64,000 nucleotides of DNA from Methylobacter sp. (lineage in GTDB: Bacteria > Pseudomonadota > Gammaproteobacteria > Methylococcales > Methylomonadaceae), in assembly GCF_004322395.1 (NCBI RefSeq), contig NZ_SCTW01000029.1, positions 185,879-249,878 on the forward strand, written 5' to 3'. This document shows positions 8,830-17,871 of this stretch, piece after piece. Each line of letters opens with the position of its first letter. Position 1 is the stretch's first letter. The position numbers were made by a program, and so were the translations under genes. Under the pieces are notes generated by a model, which did not search any database, had not been told where the DNA came from, and saw only the letters and a list, made by a program, of their open reading frames with translations.

Positions 8830-9913
8830 GGTAATTGTAAGCATTGAAACCATGCTTCTTAACCAACTCGTCTCGCTCGGCCGCCTTCAAGTCCTCACGC
8901 ACCATCTCGGCAACCAGTTCTTCAAAGGTCGTTTGAGGAACCCATCCAAGCCGATCCCTAGCTTTGCTAGGATCCCCTAACAGGGTTTCCACTTCAGTGG
9001 GACGAAAATAGCGTGGGTCAACGGAGACAAAACACTTACCGTTGTGATCATAACCTTTCTCCTCCACTCCTATGCCTTTCCAACAAATAGTCATGCCCAA
9101 TTCTCTGGCAGCGGCATTCACAAAATCACGTACACTGTATTGGATACCAGTTGCAATAACAAAATCTTCAGGGTTATTTTGTTGTAGCATCAGCCACTGC
9201 ATTTCTACGTAATCCTTGGCGTGCCCCCAATCACGCTTGGCGTCCAAATTGCCTAAGTACAAGCAGTCTTGCAGACCCAACTTAATACGCGCCAAAGCAC
9301 GGGTGATTTTCCGAGTTACAAACGTCTCACCCCGCACGGGAGATTCATGGTTGAACAAAATACCGTTGCAAGCATATATACCATAAGCTTCACGATAATT
9401 TACCGTAATCCAGTACGCGTACAATTTAGCAACGGCATAGGGACTCCGGGGATAAAATGGGGTAGTTTCCTTCTGAGGCGTTTCCTGCACCAGACCATAG
9501 AGTTCAGAAGTACTAGCTTGATAGAAGCGAGTTTTCTTTTCCAAGCCAAGGATGCGGATAGCCTCAAGCAGACGTAGTGCACCGAGAGCATCTGAGTTGG
9601 CGGTGTATTCTGGCTCTTCGAAACTGACGGCTACATGACTCTGGGCGGCAAGATTGTAGATTTCGTTTGGCTGAACTTGCTGGATGATGCGCACCAAGCT
9701 TGAGGAGTCCGTCATGTCACCGTAGTGCAGGATGAAATTACGGTTGGTGACATGCGGATCCTGATAAAGATGGTCGATGCGGTCAGTATTGAAAAGGGAC
9801 GAACGGCGCTTGATGCCGTGAACGATATAGCCTTTCTTGAGTAAAAACTCCGCCAAGTAAGCGCCGTCCTGGCCAGTGATGCCAGTAATGAGAGCAATCT
9901 TGTTTGTCATCAA
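8822..9913 (-). CDS. gmd: GDP-mannose 4,6-dehydratase
   Basis: The 363-residue enzyme converts GDP-D-mannose to GDP-4-keto-6-deoxy-D-mannose, the first step to GDP-fucose. It shows [19 protein letters not shown] at the N-terminus, [34 protein letters not shown] with the Tyr-x3-Lys, and [16 protein letters not shown]. An AGGA site lies before tandem ATG codons. Its substrate needs ManC/ManB, and the only manC seen here is a pseudogene at about 34795-35130, so GDP-mannose must be supplied elsewhere. Upstream lies a decayed IS200-type element. Confidence 0.96.
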   Translation of the reverse strand: MMTNKIALITGITGQDGAYLAEFLLKKGYIVHGIKRRSSLFNTDRIDHLYQDPHVTNRNFILHYGDMTDSSSLVRIIQQVQPNEIYNLAAQSHVAVSFEEPEYTANSDALGALRLLEAIRILGLEKKTRFYQASTSELYGLVQETPQKETTPFYPRSPYAVAKLYAYWITVNYREAYGIYACNGILFNHESPVRGETFVTRKITRALARIKLGLQDCLYLGNLDAKRDWGHAKDYVEMQWLMLQQNNPEDFVIATGIQYSVRDFVNAAARELGMTICWKGIGVEEKGYDHNGKCFVSVDPRYFRPTEVETLLGDPSKARDRLGWVPQTTFEELVAEMVREDLKAAERDELVKKHGFNAYNYHE

Positions 9914-9945
9914 TGTTCCTGAATAATGTGAATAAAATTAGGTGA

Positions 9946-9964
9946 CCTCCGACAAAGCCGGAGG
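9946..9964 (-). repeat. Subterminal hairpin of the IS200-like remnant
   Basis: CCTCCG and CGGAGG pair around a 7-base loop, about 50 bases past the end of the decayed tnpA. IS200/IS605 elements carry such hairpins near their right end, so this probably marks that end. It could also act as a terminator ahead of gmd. Confidence 0.5.
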
Positions 9965-10012
9965 GTATTAGATAAGCGATTCAAAGGCGTCTATACCCAA
10001 TGAGTCTCCTGT

Positions 10013-10332
10013 CTATATTTGCAACTTAAATAACGAGATATCTTCTGCCCAAAATTTTTCACCCATGAAGTTCTGCTCTAGATCACCGAACCGTTGCGCA
10101 ATCATGCTCTTACCTTTGATATACCTCACCACGTTCAATATCACATGCTTCGTCGTTATGCTCAGGCACATATATAAATGATCTAGTTCAGATGCCTTTC
10201 CAATAGATCTCTCCTTGTGCTTTGCCAACTCACGAAGCACTTCTCCCAGATGCTGACGTAGCGCCCCAAACAGCTTCTTCTTTCGTCGCTTCGTATGATA
10301 CGCGTAGCCCCCAAACCTTGGTACTCCTTCAT
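10013..10332 (-). pseudogene. IS200/IS605-type TnpA transposase remnant
   Basis: Two frames must be joined to read this. The start MKEYQGLGAT matches the usual N-terminus of IS200 TnpA, and a shifted frame continues with EVLRELAKHKERSIG, DHLYMCLSI (the normal HVHxL/HUH site appears as HLYM), VVRYIKGKS and ENF.GEKFWA. Lesions include at least one frameshift, a damaged HUH motif and a corrupted C-terminus without the tyrosine helix. It is an inactive Y1 transposase. Flanking bases up to about 10448 are AT-rich with short direct repeats (AATCGAGA) and hold no other gene. Confidence 0.8.
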
Positions 10333-10448
10333 GGAAAATCTCCTTATTCTCTTAATCGAGATTTGGAGATTCGAAGATTCCATTTGCCCGTCGTAAAGAT
10401 CAAATCTTTTGGGATCCCTTTGCATAATCGAGAGTTTAACTTATTAAA

Positions 10449-11576
10449 TTATAACTTTCCTAGCGCTTCCTTAACAGCCCTAACAATCTGCGGCGCATAA
10501 TCCTGACCAATCCATAAAGGTAGCCGAAGCAGGCGCTCTGAAATATCATCGGTAACGTCCAGGGAACCGGATATCCGCCCAACTTGATGGCCCATTGGGG
10601 AGCTATGAAGCGGAACATAGTGAAATACGCTGTAAATACCTTCTGACTTAAGTCGTGCAATAAGCTGAGCTCGGATCGATTCGCTCGATAACAAGATATA
10701 ATACATATGCGCGTTGTGCTGACACTCTGCTGGTACGATAGGTCGACGCAAGCAACCATCAGCCTCCAGATCGGCAAATTGATCATGGTAAAACTGCCAG
10801 ATATGAAGCCGACGCGCTGTGATGGCATCCGCCTCTTCCATTTGCGCGAGGAGAAAAGCCGCCACCAGATCACTGGGCAGATAGGACGAACCAATATCAA
10901 CCCATGTGTATTTATCAACCTCACCACGGAAAAATTTGCTTCGGTTGGTGCCCTTCTCCCAAATGACTTCGGCCCGCTCGGCGATACGGTCATCATTTAT
11001 CAGTAAAGCACCACCCTCGCCGGAAATAATGTTCTTAGTTTCATGGAACGAATAGGCACCCAGATGACCAATCGCGCCCAGTGATCTACCTTTGTAAGTG
11101 GCCATGATACCTTGTGCAGCGTCCTCGATAACCAGCAGCTTATGCTGCTGTGCGATTTCCATGATGGTGTCCATCTCGCACGCTACACCCGCGTAATGCA
11201 CCGGTACAATTGCCTTGGTACGAGATGTAATAGCGTCCTCGATTTTCGCTTCGTCTATGTTCAATGTATCCGGTCGGATATCAACAAAGACAGGCACCCC
11301 GCCCCGAAGAACAAAGGCATTAGCCGTTGAAACAAAGGTATAGGAGGGCATAATGACCTCATCCCCTGGCTGGATACCAGCAAGCATTGCTGCCATTTCA
11401 AGGGCTGCCGTGCAGGAGTGCGTAAGCAATGCCTTATGCGTTCCTGTGCGTGTCTCAAGCCAAGCGTGGCATTTTTTTGTAAACATACCGTCGCCTGAGA
11501 GTTGCCCATTGGCATGCGCCTGAGCGATATACCAAAGTTCACGCCCCGTCATATAAGGTTTATTGAAAGGGATCAC
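10449..11576 (-). CDS. wecE: dTDP-4-amino-4,6-dideoxygalactose transaminase (WecE/RffA-like)
   Basis: This PLP-dependent DegT/DnrJ/EryC1 aminotransferase has 375 residues, practically the length of E. coli WecE (376). Blocks shared with WecE as I recall it include SGDG.FT..C, HSCTAALEMAA, PGDEVIMPSYTFVSTANAFV, VPVHYAGVACEMD, the PLP lysine in SFHETKN (about residue 181) and KGTNRS.FFRGEVDKYTW. The enzyme aminates dTDP-4-keto-6-deoxyglucose from RmlB. I chose a GTG start giving MIPFNKPYMTG because it overlaps the previous stop as GTGA and matches the WecE N-terminus. A longer ATG start would overlap that gene by 46 bases. Confidence 0.88.
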   Translation of the reverse strand: MIPFNKPYMTGRELWYIAQAHANGQLSGDGMFTKKCHAWLETRTGTHKALLTHSCTAALEMAAMLAGIQPGDEVIMPSYTFVSTANAFVLRGGVPVFVDIRPDTLNIDEAKIEDAITSRTKAIVPVHYAGVACEMDTIMEIAQQHKLLVIEDAAQGIMATYKGRSLGAIGHLGAYSFHETKNIISGEGGALLINDDRIAERAEVIWEKGTNRSKFFRGEVDKYTWVDIGSSYLPSDLVAAFLLAQMEEADAITARRLHIWQFYHDQFADLEADGCLRRPIVPAECQHNAHMYYILLSSESIRAQLIARLKSEGIYSVFHYVPLHSSPMGHQVGRISGSLDVTDDISERLLRLPLWIGQDYAPQIVRAVKEALGKL

Positions 11577-12190
11577 TTGCGAGTGCACTCCATGAAACAG
11601 TGTGTATAGGGAATCCACGACCTGTGCCGAACTTCAACGCGCGGCGATTCGAAAACCGCGCTTGCAATAGACTTATATCCCTCCCTAGTACGCACGTTCT
11701 GACCTCGATCTATACCAACCAAAAAACGGGAGATAAAGTTTTGTTCGGCATCAAAACACGGGTCGAAGGTAAGCAGACGTCCGCCCGGCTTCAGTGCCTG
11801 AGAGGCTAAACGCATGACGTCTAAAGCCATCTCGTCATCCAAGTGATGCAACAATCCTAATGCCAAAACGATGTCGACCTGCGGCATCTTCTCAACATCA
11901 GAATGCGTCAGTTCTTGACAGTAAAACTTTCCCTGCTGACTAAACCGAGTTTTGGCTTGAGCTATATATGCAACACTAATATCAAAACCACAATAATACA
12001 CCTCAGGAAGGTAGGCCAAAATATCGGCAGGTCCACAACCTATATCAAGGATCGTACATCCTGAAATTGGTCTAATGAATTCCTCAACAAACCTACTACG
12101 AATACTGTGCGCACCCATTATGTTCTGAAATGAACTATAAATTAACGGACTGGAAAATATGGCTCGAATACCACTTGTAATTTGCGCCAT
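11573..12190 (-). CDS. Class I SAM methyltransferase
   Basis: The 205-residue protein has SAM-binding motif I as CTILDIGCGPADILAYLP, the acidic strand end YYCGFDIS, and motif IV/post-motif LALGLLHHLDDEMALDVM followed by LKPGGRLLTFDP. It belongs to the methyltransferase type 11/12 group, which often methylates sugars in glycan clusters. Start choice: the ATG overlaps the preceding TAA by one base (TAATG) and has AGAAGAG seven bases upstream. An ATG six bases earlier is too close to that site. Substrate unknown. Confidence 0.85.
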   Translation of the reverse strand: MAQITSGIRAIFSSPLIYSSFQNIMGAHSIRSRFVEEFIRPISGCTILDIGCGPADILAYLPEVYYCGFDISVAYIAQAKTRFSQQGKFYCQELTHSDVEKMPQVDIVLALGLLHHLDDEMALDVMRLASQALKPGGRLLTFDPCFDAEQNFISRFLVGIDRGQNVRTREGYKSIASAVFESPRVEVRHRSWIPYTHCFMECTRK

Positions 12191-13071
12191 TAACATTCTC
12201 TTCTGGTCAGAGTGCAATCAATCACTGGTTGCAACGCAACCGGCACAAAACCAGCAAGACGATGTATCCGCAGTTTTATCAAGCTCAGAATGAATGTTCT
12301 CACCCATCTCGAACGACGCAACGCAAATTCTTGGTCAGAACCAATCCGCTCTAATGTTGAAACCAAAAACATTCTATTAAATACAACCTTTAATTCAGAA
12401 GTCCGACCTGCGATTTTGCTAACTTGACACACGGTAATCCAATTTAATGATTTCCAAGTACCACTTGGATCCGGCAACTTGCTATTTCTAAAAATTTTAT
12501 TTTTGAAAATTTTCTCAGTTATTTTTTTTGAAAAAAATGTGGGTATATTAAAATGCGGTTCGTATGGAAATAAATAATTAGGACAAGTAAAGCGGTAACT
12601 TGCTGCAGGTCGGAGACTAGCCCCAATATTGGTTATAACCGTCTTCACATCGCTTACATGCTCCATTACATTGATGGAAAACGCATAATCAAAATAGTCT
12701 TTCATTGATAGTTCCTCTGCACGCTGATTAAGCATTTGCGGCACACAGCCAAATGTTTCTGCTCTCTCCAAAATCAATTCTCTCAAACGTTCAAAATGAG
12801 AAAAGCCATCACCCACTGGTTCCAACGCAAGCACTTTAAATCCTTCACGCACCAACTGGCAACTAAGCAGGAGTGAACCAGCCCCCACCTCTAACACTGT
12901 CGCACCTTTTGCCAGTCGCTCCAGGTCGAATGCAATATACCTCCGTCCAAACCGCGCCTCGCCTTCATACATATCCAAGATGGATAACATGTCGGGGGCA
13001 CTCGCGAGCACATGTTCACGCACATCGGCCAACCAATATTCAATTGTGGGCAACCCGTTAATTTCAGGCAT
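12190..13071 (-). CDS. Class I SAM methyltransferase, longer form
   Basis: This 293-residue protein has motif I GATVLEVGAGSLLLSCQLV near residue 70, VLALEPVGDGF, and FDYAFSINVMEHVSDVKTV, the usual MEH block of methyltransferase 11 proteins. The C-terminal third is basic and lacks an assigned domain; it includes SLIKLRIHRLAGFVPVALQP, which may touch the membrane. The ATG overlaps the preceding stop by one base. An arrangement of two adjacent methyltransferases suggests either two methylated positions or a methyltransferase with a partner. Substrate unknown. Confidence 0.82.
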   Translation of the reverse strand: MPEINGLPTIEYWLADVREHVLASAPDMLSILDMYEGEARFGRRYIAFDLERLAKGATVLEVGAGSLLLSCQLVREGFKVLALEPVGDGFSHFERLRELILERAETFGCVPQMLNQRAEELSMKDYFDYAFSINVMEHVSDVKTVITNIGASLRPAASYRFTCPNYLFPYEPHFNIPTFFSKKITEKIFKNKIFRNSKLPDPSGTWKSLNWITVCQVSKIAGRTSELKVVFNRMFLVSTLERIGSDQEFALRRSRWVRTFILSLIKLRIHRLAGFVPVALQPVIDCTLTRREC

Positions 13072-13439
13072 TAATTTTTCACACCGATAACTATGCCAGA
13101 GAGTATTAGAAATACCGATACAAGCCTCATCGCAGTAATACTTTCCGACAAGAAAAACCACCCTCCGATCACGACCAGAACAAATGTAACGCCAATGTAT
13201 ACAGGAAACGCAACGACCAATGGAAGTTTTGTAATAACATATAGCCAGACAAATGAAGCCAAGAGCGCAGCCACATAAGCTGATACTATTATCGGGTCAG
13301 ACAGGTATTTAAGCATACGCGCAAATAAATGCACATTCCCAATATCTGCAGCCTCAGCGCTCAGCATACGCCACTTCATAATAATCTGACTGTATGCGAC
13401 TAATAGTGCAATCGGAAAAACAAACAATAAAATTTTCAT
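13071..13439 (-). CDS. Four-helix DMT half-transporter (ArnE/EmrE-like flippase subunit)
   Basis: The 122-residue protein has four hydrophobic helices: FVFPIALLVAYSQIIMKW, IIVSAYVAALLASFVWLYVI, LVVAFPVYIGVTFVLVVIGG and MRLVSVFLILSGIVIGV. This is the size and topology of half-size DMT proteins such as EmrE and ArnE/ArnF. Placed in a glycan locus beside a GtrB-type transferase and a GT-C protein, it is likely to flip a polyprenyl-phosphate sugar across the inner membrane, probably as a dimer. Start by GGAAG upstream and by position two bases after the previous stop. The transport role is inferred from context. Confidence 0.75.
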   Translation of the reverse strand: MKILLFVFPIALLVAYSQIIMKWRMLSAEAADIGNVHLFARMLKYLSDPIIVSAYVAALLASFVWLYVITKLPLVVAFPVYIGVTFVLVVIGGWFFLSESITAMRLVSVFLILSGIVIGVKN

Positions 13440-13440
13440 T

Positions 13441-14133
13441 TTACAAAATTTCTTCCTGTTTAAGCACCAAGCGATGGTAAATATTCTGTGGGCTGCTAAA
13501 GGAAAAGCCCATCGAAGCATACAAATTGAGTGCAGCAATATTGGCGGCAGAGACTGAACTCTTCACTTCGTCATATCCCATCACAAATAGTTCTCCGCAT
13601 ACCGCACTCCACCAGTATTTTGATAAGCCTTTACCACGATATTTTTCTGCCAACGCGTGCAGCACAAGGCTGTTGCCGCTGTAACCGATGAAACCTGCCA
13701 GTGCGCCTTGCCAGTACAATCCATAAACTTGCTGCGCTTCTAGTAACTGCTTCAACCAGTTGTCGTAACGCAGGTCGGCGGCAGCCTTTTGCAGGTTGAA
13801 ATCACAATGAAAACGACCATGAACAAACGCACCGTGGCAAATCGCCAACGCTTGCCCGGCATTAACATCCTTGGATATGGTTGCTTCCGAATGTTGCATT
13901 GTGCGCAACCTTTGTGCATTGCAATGCGGTTCGATCAGAGTATCGCAGTAGTAAAAGCCATACTGGTGCAGTAACCGCTTATCTGCCAAAGGTGCTACCT
14001 TGATGGTGTGATGTCCTAACGTCTGCGTTGCCTGTTGTAGAGCCGCCTCCGAGTATTCAAGCAGTTCCCAGGTAGGTATGCTGAACGCAGCAGTATCCCA
14101 CGGCGTTTCTTTAATCAACGGAACCTGGCTCAT
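13441..14133 (-). CDS. GNAT acetyltransferase, WecD-like
   Basis: This 230-residue protein keeps the WecD layout: an N-terminal WDTAAFSIPTWEL block, a GFYYCDTLIEP strand, a helical segment around FVHGRFHCDFNL, and a GNAT acetyl-CoA site LHALAEKYRGKGLSKYWW (R/Q-x-x-G-x-G/A form) followed by VSAANIAALNLYASMGF. In E. coli WecD acetylates dTDP-4-amino-4,6-dideoxygalactose made by WecE. A WecE-like gene lies three genes downstream, so the same role is likely. Its start overlaps the GT2 gene by 23 bases; an ATG 12 bases earlier sits too close to the AAGGA site. Confidence 0.72.
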   Translation of the reverse strand: MSQVPLIKETPWDTAAFSIPTWELLEYSEAALQQATQTLGHHTIKVAPLADKRLLHQYGFYYCDTLIEPHCNAQRLRTMQHSEATISKDVNAGQALAICHGAFVHGRFHCDFNLQKAAADLRYDNWLKQLLEAQQVYGLYWQGALAGFIGYSGNSLVLHALAEKYRGKGLSKYWWSAVCGELFVMGYDEVKSSVSAANIAALNLYASMGFSFSSPQNIYHRLVLKQEEIL

Positions 14134-15058
14134 CGAACGTTGCATTCCTTATAATATATAAAGGTCGCTTCTTGCTTTCATCAAAAGTCTTACCAAGATA
14201 GATACCTAAGATGCCAAGAATCGCAATAATGATACCACCGATAAAATATAACGAAACGATCAGGCTGCTCCAGCCGGGAATCGGTGATCCGTAATGAAGC
14301 GCAAGTCCGATGATGTACGCGCCATAACAAAAAGAAAAGAACGCCATCAAAAAACCTAAGCGCACAGCCAGTCGTAGCGGTTTATCGGAATAAGCGATAA
14401 TGGTTTCGGCGGCCAGTTTCCATAGCTTGGCGAAAGTATAGGTGGACTTACCCGCGAAACGCTCAGCATGCTCGACCTCAATGCTGGTAGTGGGAAAACC
14501 CATCCACTGCACCAACCCTCCAAAGAAGCGCAGTTGCTCGCCCATACGGCGGAAGTTCGCCACCACTGTGCGTGACATGATTCGAAAATTGCCGCTATCT
14601 CCATCATATTCAATATCTGCCAGATAGCTGAATATCTTGTAAAACACCCATGAGGTCATGCGTTTGAGTAGTGGATCGCTCCGTGCTCCACGACAGGCAA
14701 GTACAATGTCATAACCCTCTTGCGCCTTGGCGTAAAGACGAGGGATTTCTTCGGGGCGATCCTGCAAATCACAATCCATCACCACCACCCAGTCCCCTAG
14801 ACAGTAATCTAAACCAGCGGTGATGCCATAGTGTTGGCCGAAATTGCGACTGAACTGGATGCCACGCACACGAGGGTCGGCTTCCGCCAACCGCTCGATC
14901 ACCTGCCACGAATTATCGCCCCCACAGTCTTCGACCAACACTATCTCAAAATTTGTCGAAATGCCTTCCAACGCACCTTTAAGCCTCTGGTACAGCTCTT
15001 TAAGGCAATTCTCGGCCATATACACCGGGATAACAACGGAGAGATGCGGATTTTTCAT
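14111..15058 (-). CDS. Polyprenyl-phosphate glycosyltransferase, GT2 (GtrB/ArnC-like)
   Basis: The 315-residue protein has a DPM1-type catalytic domain opening LSVVIPVYMAENCLKELY, with EIVLVEDCGGDNSW, GIQFSRNFGQHYGITAGLDY, MDCDLQDRPEEIP (the DxD-equivalent) and DSGNFRIMSRTVV. Two C-terminal transmembrane helices follow at about residues 230-290. Such enzymes move a sugar from a nucleotide donor to undecaprenyl phosphate on the cytoplasmic face. Flanked by a GT-C protein and a half-flippase, it completes a three-component periplasmic glycosylation set. The donor may be the Fuc4NAc-type dTDP sugar, by inference only. Confidence 0.9.
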   Translation of the reverse strand: MKNPHLSVVIPVYMAENCLKELYQRLKGALEGISTNFEIVLVEDCGGDNSWQVIERLAEADPRVRGIQFSRNFGQHYGITAGLDYCLGDWVVVMDCDLQDRPEEIPRLYAKAQEGYDIVLACRGARSDPLLKRMTSWVFYKIFSYLADIEYDGDSGNFRIMSRTVVANFRRMGEQLRFFGGLVQWMGFPTTSIEVEHAERFAGKSTYTFAKLWKLAAETIIAYSDKPLRLAVRLGFLMAFFSFCYGAYIIGLALHYGSPIPGWSSLIVSLYFIGGIIIAILGILGIYLGKTFDESKKRPLYIIRNATFDEPGSVD

Positions 15059-15061
15059 CTG

Positions 15062-16747
15062 CTAATGCCCCTGTGTTCGATTTTTATAGACGGTTACTTC
15101 TCCGTAGGGACCTGTTACTGCTCCCTTTTTTTCCCATACGGCCGGATTCGCTGCAAGTTCTAGGTTGACATATTCTGCAAGATGCTCCGTATAATCATCA
15201 ACAAAGGTATTCATTTTCGCATCTCCCAAGGGCTTGGTCAGCGCCATAAAAATACCGACTTTTTCTGCCAGCGCTTTCATTATGCGCGACTTGTCCGTTT
15301 CCTCTTCTCCAGTAAAACTTAATTTCCATTGGCTTTGTCGAATTTGAAATATCATCAAGGACTTGCTATCCCGATTGAATTTGCTTTTAACCAGCAGCTC
15401 CATCATCCTGGCGTAGTAAAAAAAATTACTGTCGATAGTTATTGGCTGTGCACTCTTCGCTTGTGGAATATTAACCGCAACCAATTCAGCCAAGTCATGC
15501 TGGAATTTGGCCACTTTCACGTCTCCTTCGCGCGGATAAATAAAATTTTCCGAATTTAAGTATCCATATGTTTTTCCAATAGCCGCAAGGGGCAGTATTA
15601 ATATCAAACAAAAGGAAAAGATTTTAAATTCTGTACTATTTTTATTGCCTTTCTCCCCGTTGAATGGCGCAAGTAAAAAAATCATCAACCCTGGAACAAC
15701 GTAGTATGTTTGCTCAACAATTGATTCAACTCGCATTATTCCAAACAAAAGAAACGGATATGCAATCAGTGCCCACAAAATGGCTAGTGCATCCCACCCA
15801 TTAGCCTTCGACAAAATTCCATGGCGTATCGAGATAAATCCCGTCAGCACCAGGACACCAGCCAAAACAGCAGTCATACCGAGATAATCTAAAAGTTGAA
15901 CGCCAGTTGTCTTGAGCGACGTAGCGATGGTAGCGTTAAGCGCATAACCCGCAATAGAGTAAAATGCGAGCATCTGCTGTGTCCAGGTCAGAATAAAGTA
16001 GCCCGCAATGATCCCAAGACCCGCTACTAGAACCGCTGGGTAAATCACTATATCGCTAACATGCCGCCCATCGGTAAAATACCGTCTTACTCCACAGAGA
16101 AAGGCTATCGGCCCCAGGACGAAGAGCCCATAAATCCAGAGTTGATAGCGCGCCAGCGTGGCAAGTCCGAGTAATAAACCCGCTATAAAAATCCAGTTCA
16201 GCTCCGATTTCCTGGAATTTTTACCGGAAAAAATTGCAAACAGTGCAGCGCCAAATAGAAATGATGCCGGTAGATCGGGTAGCTTTGAAGGCAGACCATA
16301 GATGGGATTAAATAGACCACTCGGCAATAGCGTGACCAGCGGGGCAGCCATGGCATAGAGGAATGAACCTGTTCTTCTTAGAAGAACAATCATCAGCATA
16401 AACAAGAACAAAAACGCCGTTATGGCTGAAAAATATAAATGGCCATTTATTGAAGACGGCGCATCAGCGGGAAGCAGAGCAAAAAAAGCAGTCCTGACGG
16501 GATCTTTTCCGTTCAGCTTAACCCCCTGGAGCGCCTGAATCCGGTAACTTGATACTTCCTGATTAGGCCCCGAGGTTTTCGATAAAGCTATATCTCGAGT
16601 CCAATAACTTAAAGTGTCGCCTTGTAATGGCCATTTTTCATAATACACCAAATTCGCGAACACCGCCGCATTGACCAGCAGATAAGTAATTAGTCCCGCC
16701 CAAAGTATCATGGCAAGCCAGCCTCCTGTAGCGACATTTTTTATCAT
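15062..16747 (-). CDS. Multi-spanning membrane glycosyltransferase (GT-C-like)
   Basis: The 561-residue protein has roughly ten to twelve hydrophobic helices in the first 400 residues and a soluble C-terminal region. The first periplasmic loop carries acidic YEKWPLQGDTLSYWTRD, the position where GT-C enzymes keep a catalytic aspartate. The start is set by a perfect AAGGAGGT five bases before ATG (MIKNVATGG); two earlier in-frame starts exist. It is immediately upstream of the GtrB-like gene, so it probably transfers the lipid-linked sugar to the glycan in the periplasm. I see no strong match to a named family. Confidence 0.7.
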   Translation of the reverse strand: MIKNVATGGWLAMILWAGLITYLLVNAAVFANLVYYEKWPLQGDTLSYWTRDIALSKTSGPNQEVSSYRIQALQGVKLNGKDPVRTAFFALLPADAPSSINGHLYFSAITAFLFLFMLMIVLLRRTGSFLYAMAAPLVTLLPSGLFNPIYGLPSKLPDLPASFLFGAALFAIFSGKNSRKSELNWIFIAGLLLGLATLARYQLWIYGLFVLGPIAFLCGVRRYFTDGRHVSDIVIYPAVLVAGLGIIAGYFILTWTQQMLAFYSIAGYALNATIATSLKTTGVQLLDYLGMTAVLAGVLVLTGFISIRHGILSKANGWDALAILWALIAYPFLLFGIMRVESIVEQTYYVVPGLMIFLLAPFNGEKGNKNSTEFKIFSFCLILILPLAAIGKTYGYLNSENFIYPREGDVKVAKFQHDLAELVAVNIPQAKSAQPITIDSNFFYYARMMELLVKSKFNRDSKSLMIFQIRQSQWKLSFTGEEETDKSRIMKALAEKVGIFMALTKPLGDAKMNTFVDDYTEHLAEYVNLELAANPAVWEKKGAVTGPYGEVTVYKNRTQGH

Positions 16748-16788
16748 ATCAACCTCCTTTTTCATATCGGCCTCAGTTTTGCAGCGCA

Positions 16789-17871
16789 CTAGAATGCATG
16801 ACCCAAATCATCTCGGTTTAATATCCTAACATCCATTACCGCACCATATCTCCCAAGTTCACTGGCTTTCACCTGATCAGGCTTGCCGCCTTCCAGCACT
16901 TTTTCTAACCCTTCAATTGCCATAATCTGACTAAGGCTGTCATGGCGCATAGCTCTTCTTGTGATTTCGCTGATGCCTACTAAAGCAAGATTACCGGAAA
17001 CGGCCAATCCTCTAGGGAAAATGGGAACCCCCCGGCGCTCACGGAAGTAGGCATTGCTCATAACAATCCTTTCAACTGCGACTTCATCTGTATCTGGAAA
17101 GAGGTGGATGGTAAACATCGGAAATTCGTTTTTCGATTCATCAAACCCTTTTCTAGTGAGAACTAACGATCCATGATAGCTGTCACAGGTCATTCGCCAT
17201 TCCTGCCATTCGATCAAGTTATGCGCAGCTAACCCCACAGCATCCACTTCTAGCAACGCCATCGATGGGTAATCGAAGCACATGAAAAAACTGTTACGAT
17301 AACGATTTGCTGCCACTAACCACAAACGATTACCATAAAAAGAGATAGAGTTAATATGATTAAAATTCGAGTCACGCGATGCTGAAAGGGGATAAAAATG
17401 CTCAATTGAATTATCCGTAAGCCTAACCTTGGTGAGGCAGTTATTATTGGTATTACAAATAAGTAGGCAGCCATCCACCAACCTGATTTGATGCCCTTCT
17501 CTGATGGCGCCGCCACAGTTCATTTCACTAAGTTGTCGAAATTGTCGATCGAAAACTAGAATCTGGTTTCCCAGTATAGGTTGGTTATAGTTACGAACTA
17601 ATACATAATAGCGGCTGTCGTCCCAAGTTGTACTGTAGTACGCCCCTGCGCCTTCGTGAACAACTCGAACCTCCTGAAGCGAAAGGCTGTATGGATCCAT
17701 TAAAACATGAAGCAAAGCCGAAAAAGTTGACACCAGGATTTCAATCGGCTCCTGTGTTTTCATGGAGTCTAATGCGCAGGCAGCTTGGCTGAGAGGCAGA
17801 GTATACCCTAAGCTTTGATCCTCCGGTTTTGAACCATTCAGAGACTCGCGAATATCAGAAAATTTCGTCAT
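16789..17871 (-). CDS. Unknown protein, beta-propeller-like
   Basis: I do not recognise this 360-residue protein. It has no signal peptide or membrane helix. From about residue 60 it shows repeated strand patterns such as YYVLVRNYNQPI, QILVFDRQFRQL, GCLLICNTNNNCLTKVRL, SISFYGNRLWLVAANRY, SFFMCFDYPSMALLEVDAV and LAVSGNLALVGIS, spaced about 40-50 residues apart, as in WD/NHL-type propellers. Start overlaps the preceding methyltransferase by four bases (ATGA). Its place between a methyltransferase and a GT-C gene suggests a glycan role, perhaps as a sugar-binding or lyase-like protein; this is a guess. Confidence 0.6.
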   Translation of the reverse strand: MTKFSDIRESLNGSKPEDQSLGYTLPLSQAACALDSMKTQEPIEILVSTFSALLHVLMDPYSLSLQEVRVVHEGAGAYYSTTWDDSRYYVLVRNYNQPILGNQILVFDRQFRQLSEMNCGGAIREGHQIRLVDGCLLICNTNNNCLTKVRLTDNSIEHFYPLSASRDSNFNHINSISFYGNRLWLVAANRYRNSFFMCFDYPSMALLEVDAVGLAAHNLIEWQEWRMTCDSYHGSLVLTRKGFDESKNEFPMFTIHLFPDTDEVAVERIVMSNAYFRERRGVPIFPRGLAVSGNLALVGISEITRRAMRHDSLSQIMAIEGLEKVLEGGKPDQVKASELGRYGAVMDVRILNRDDLGHAF

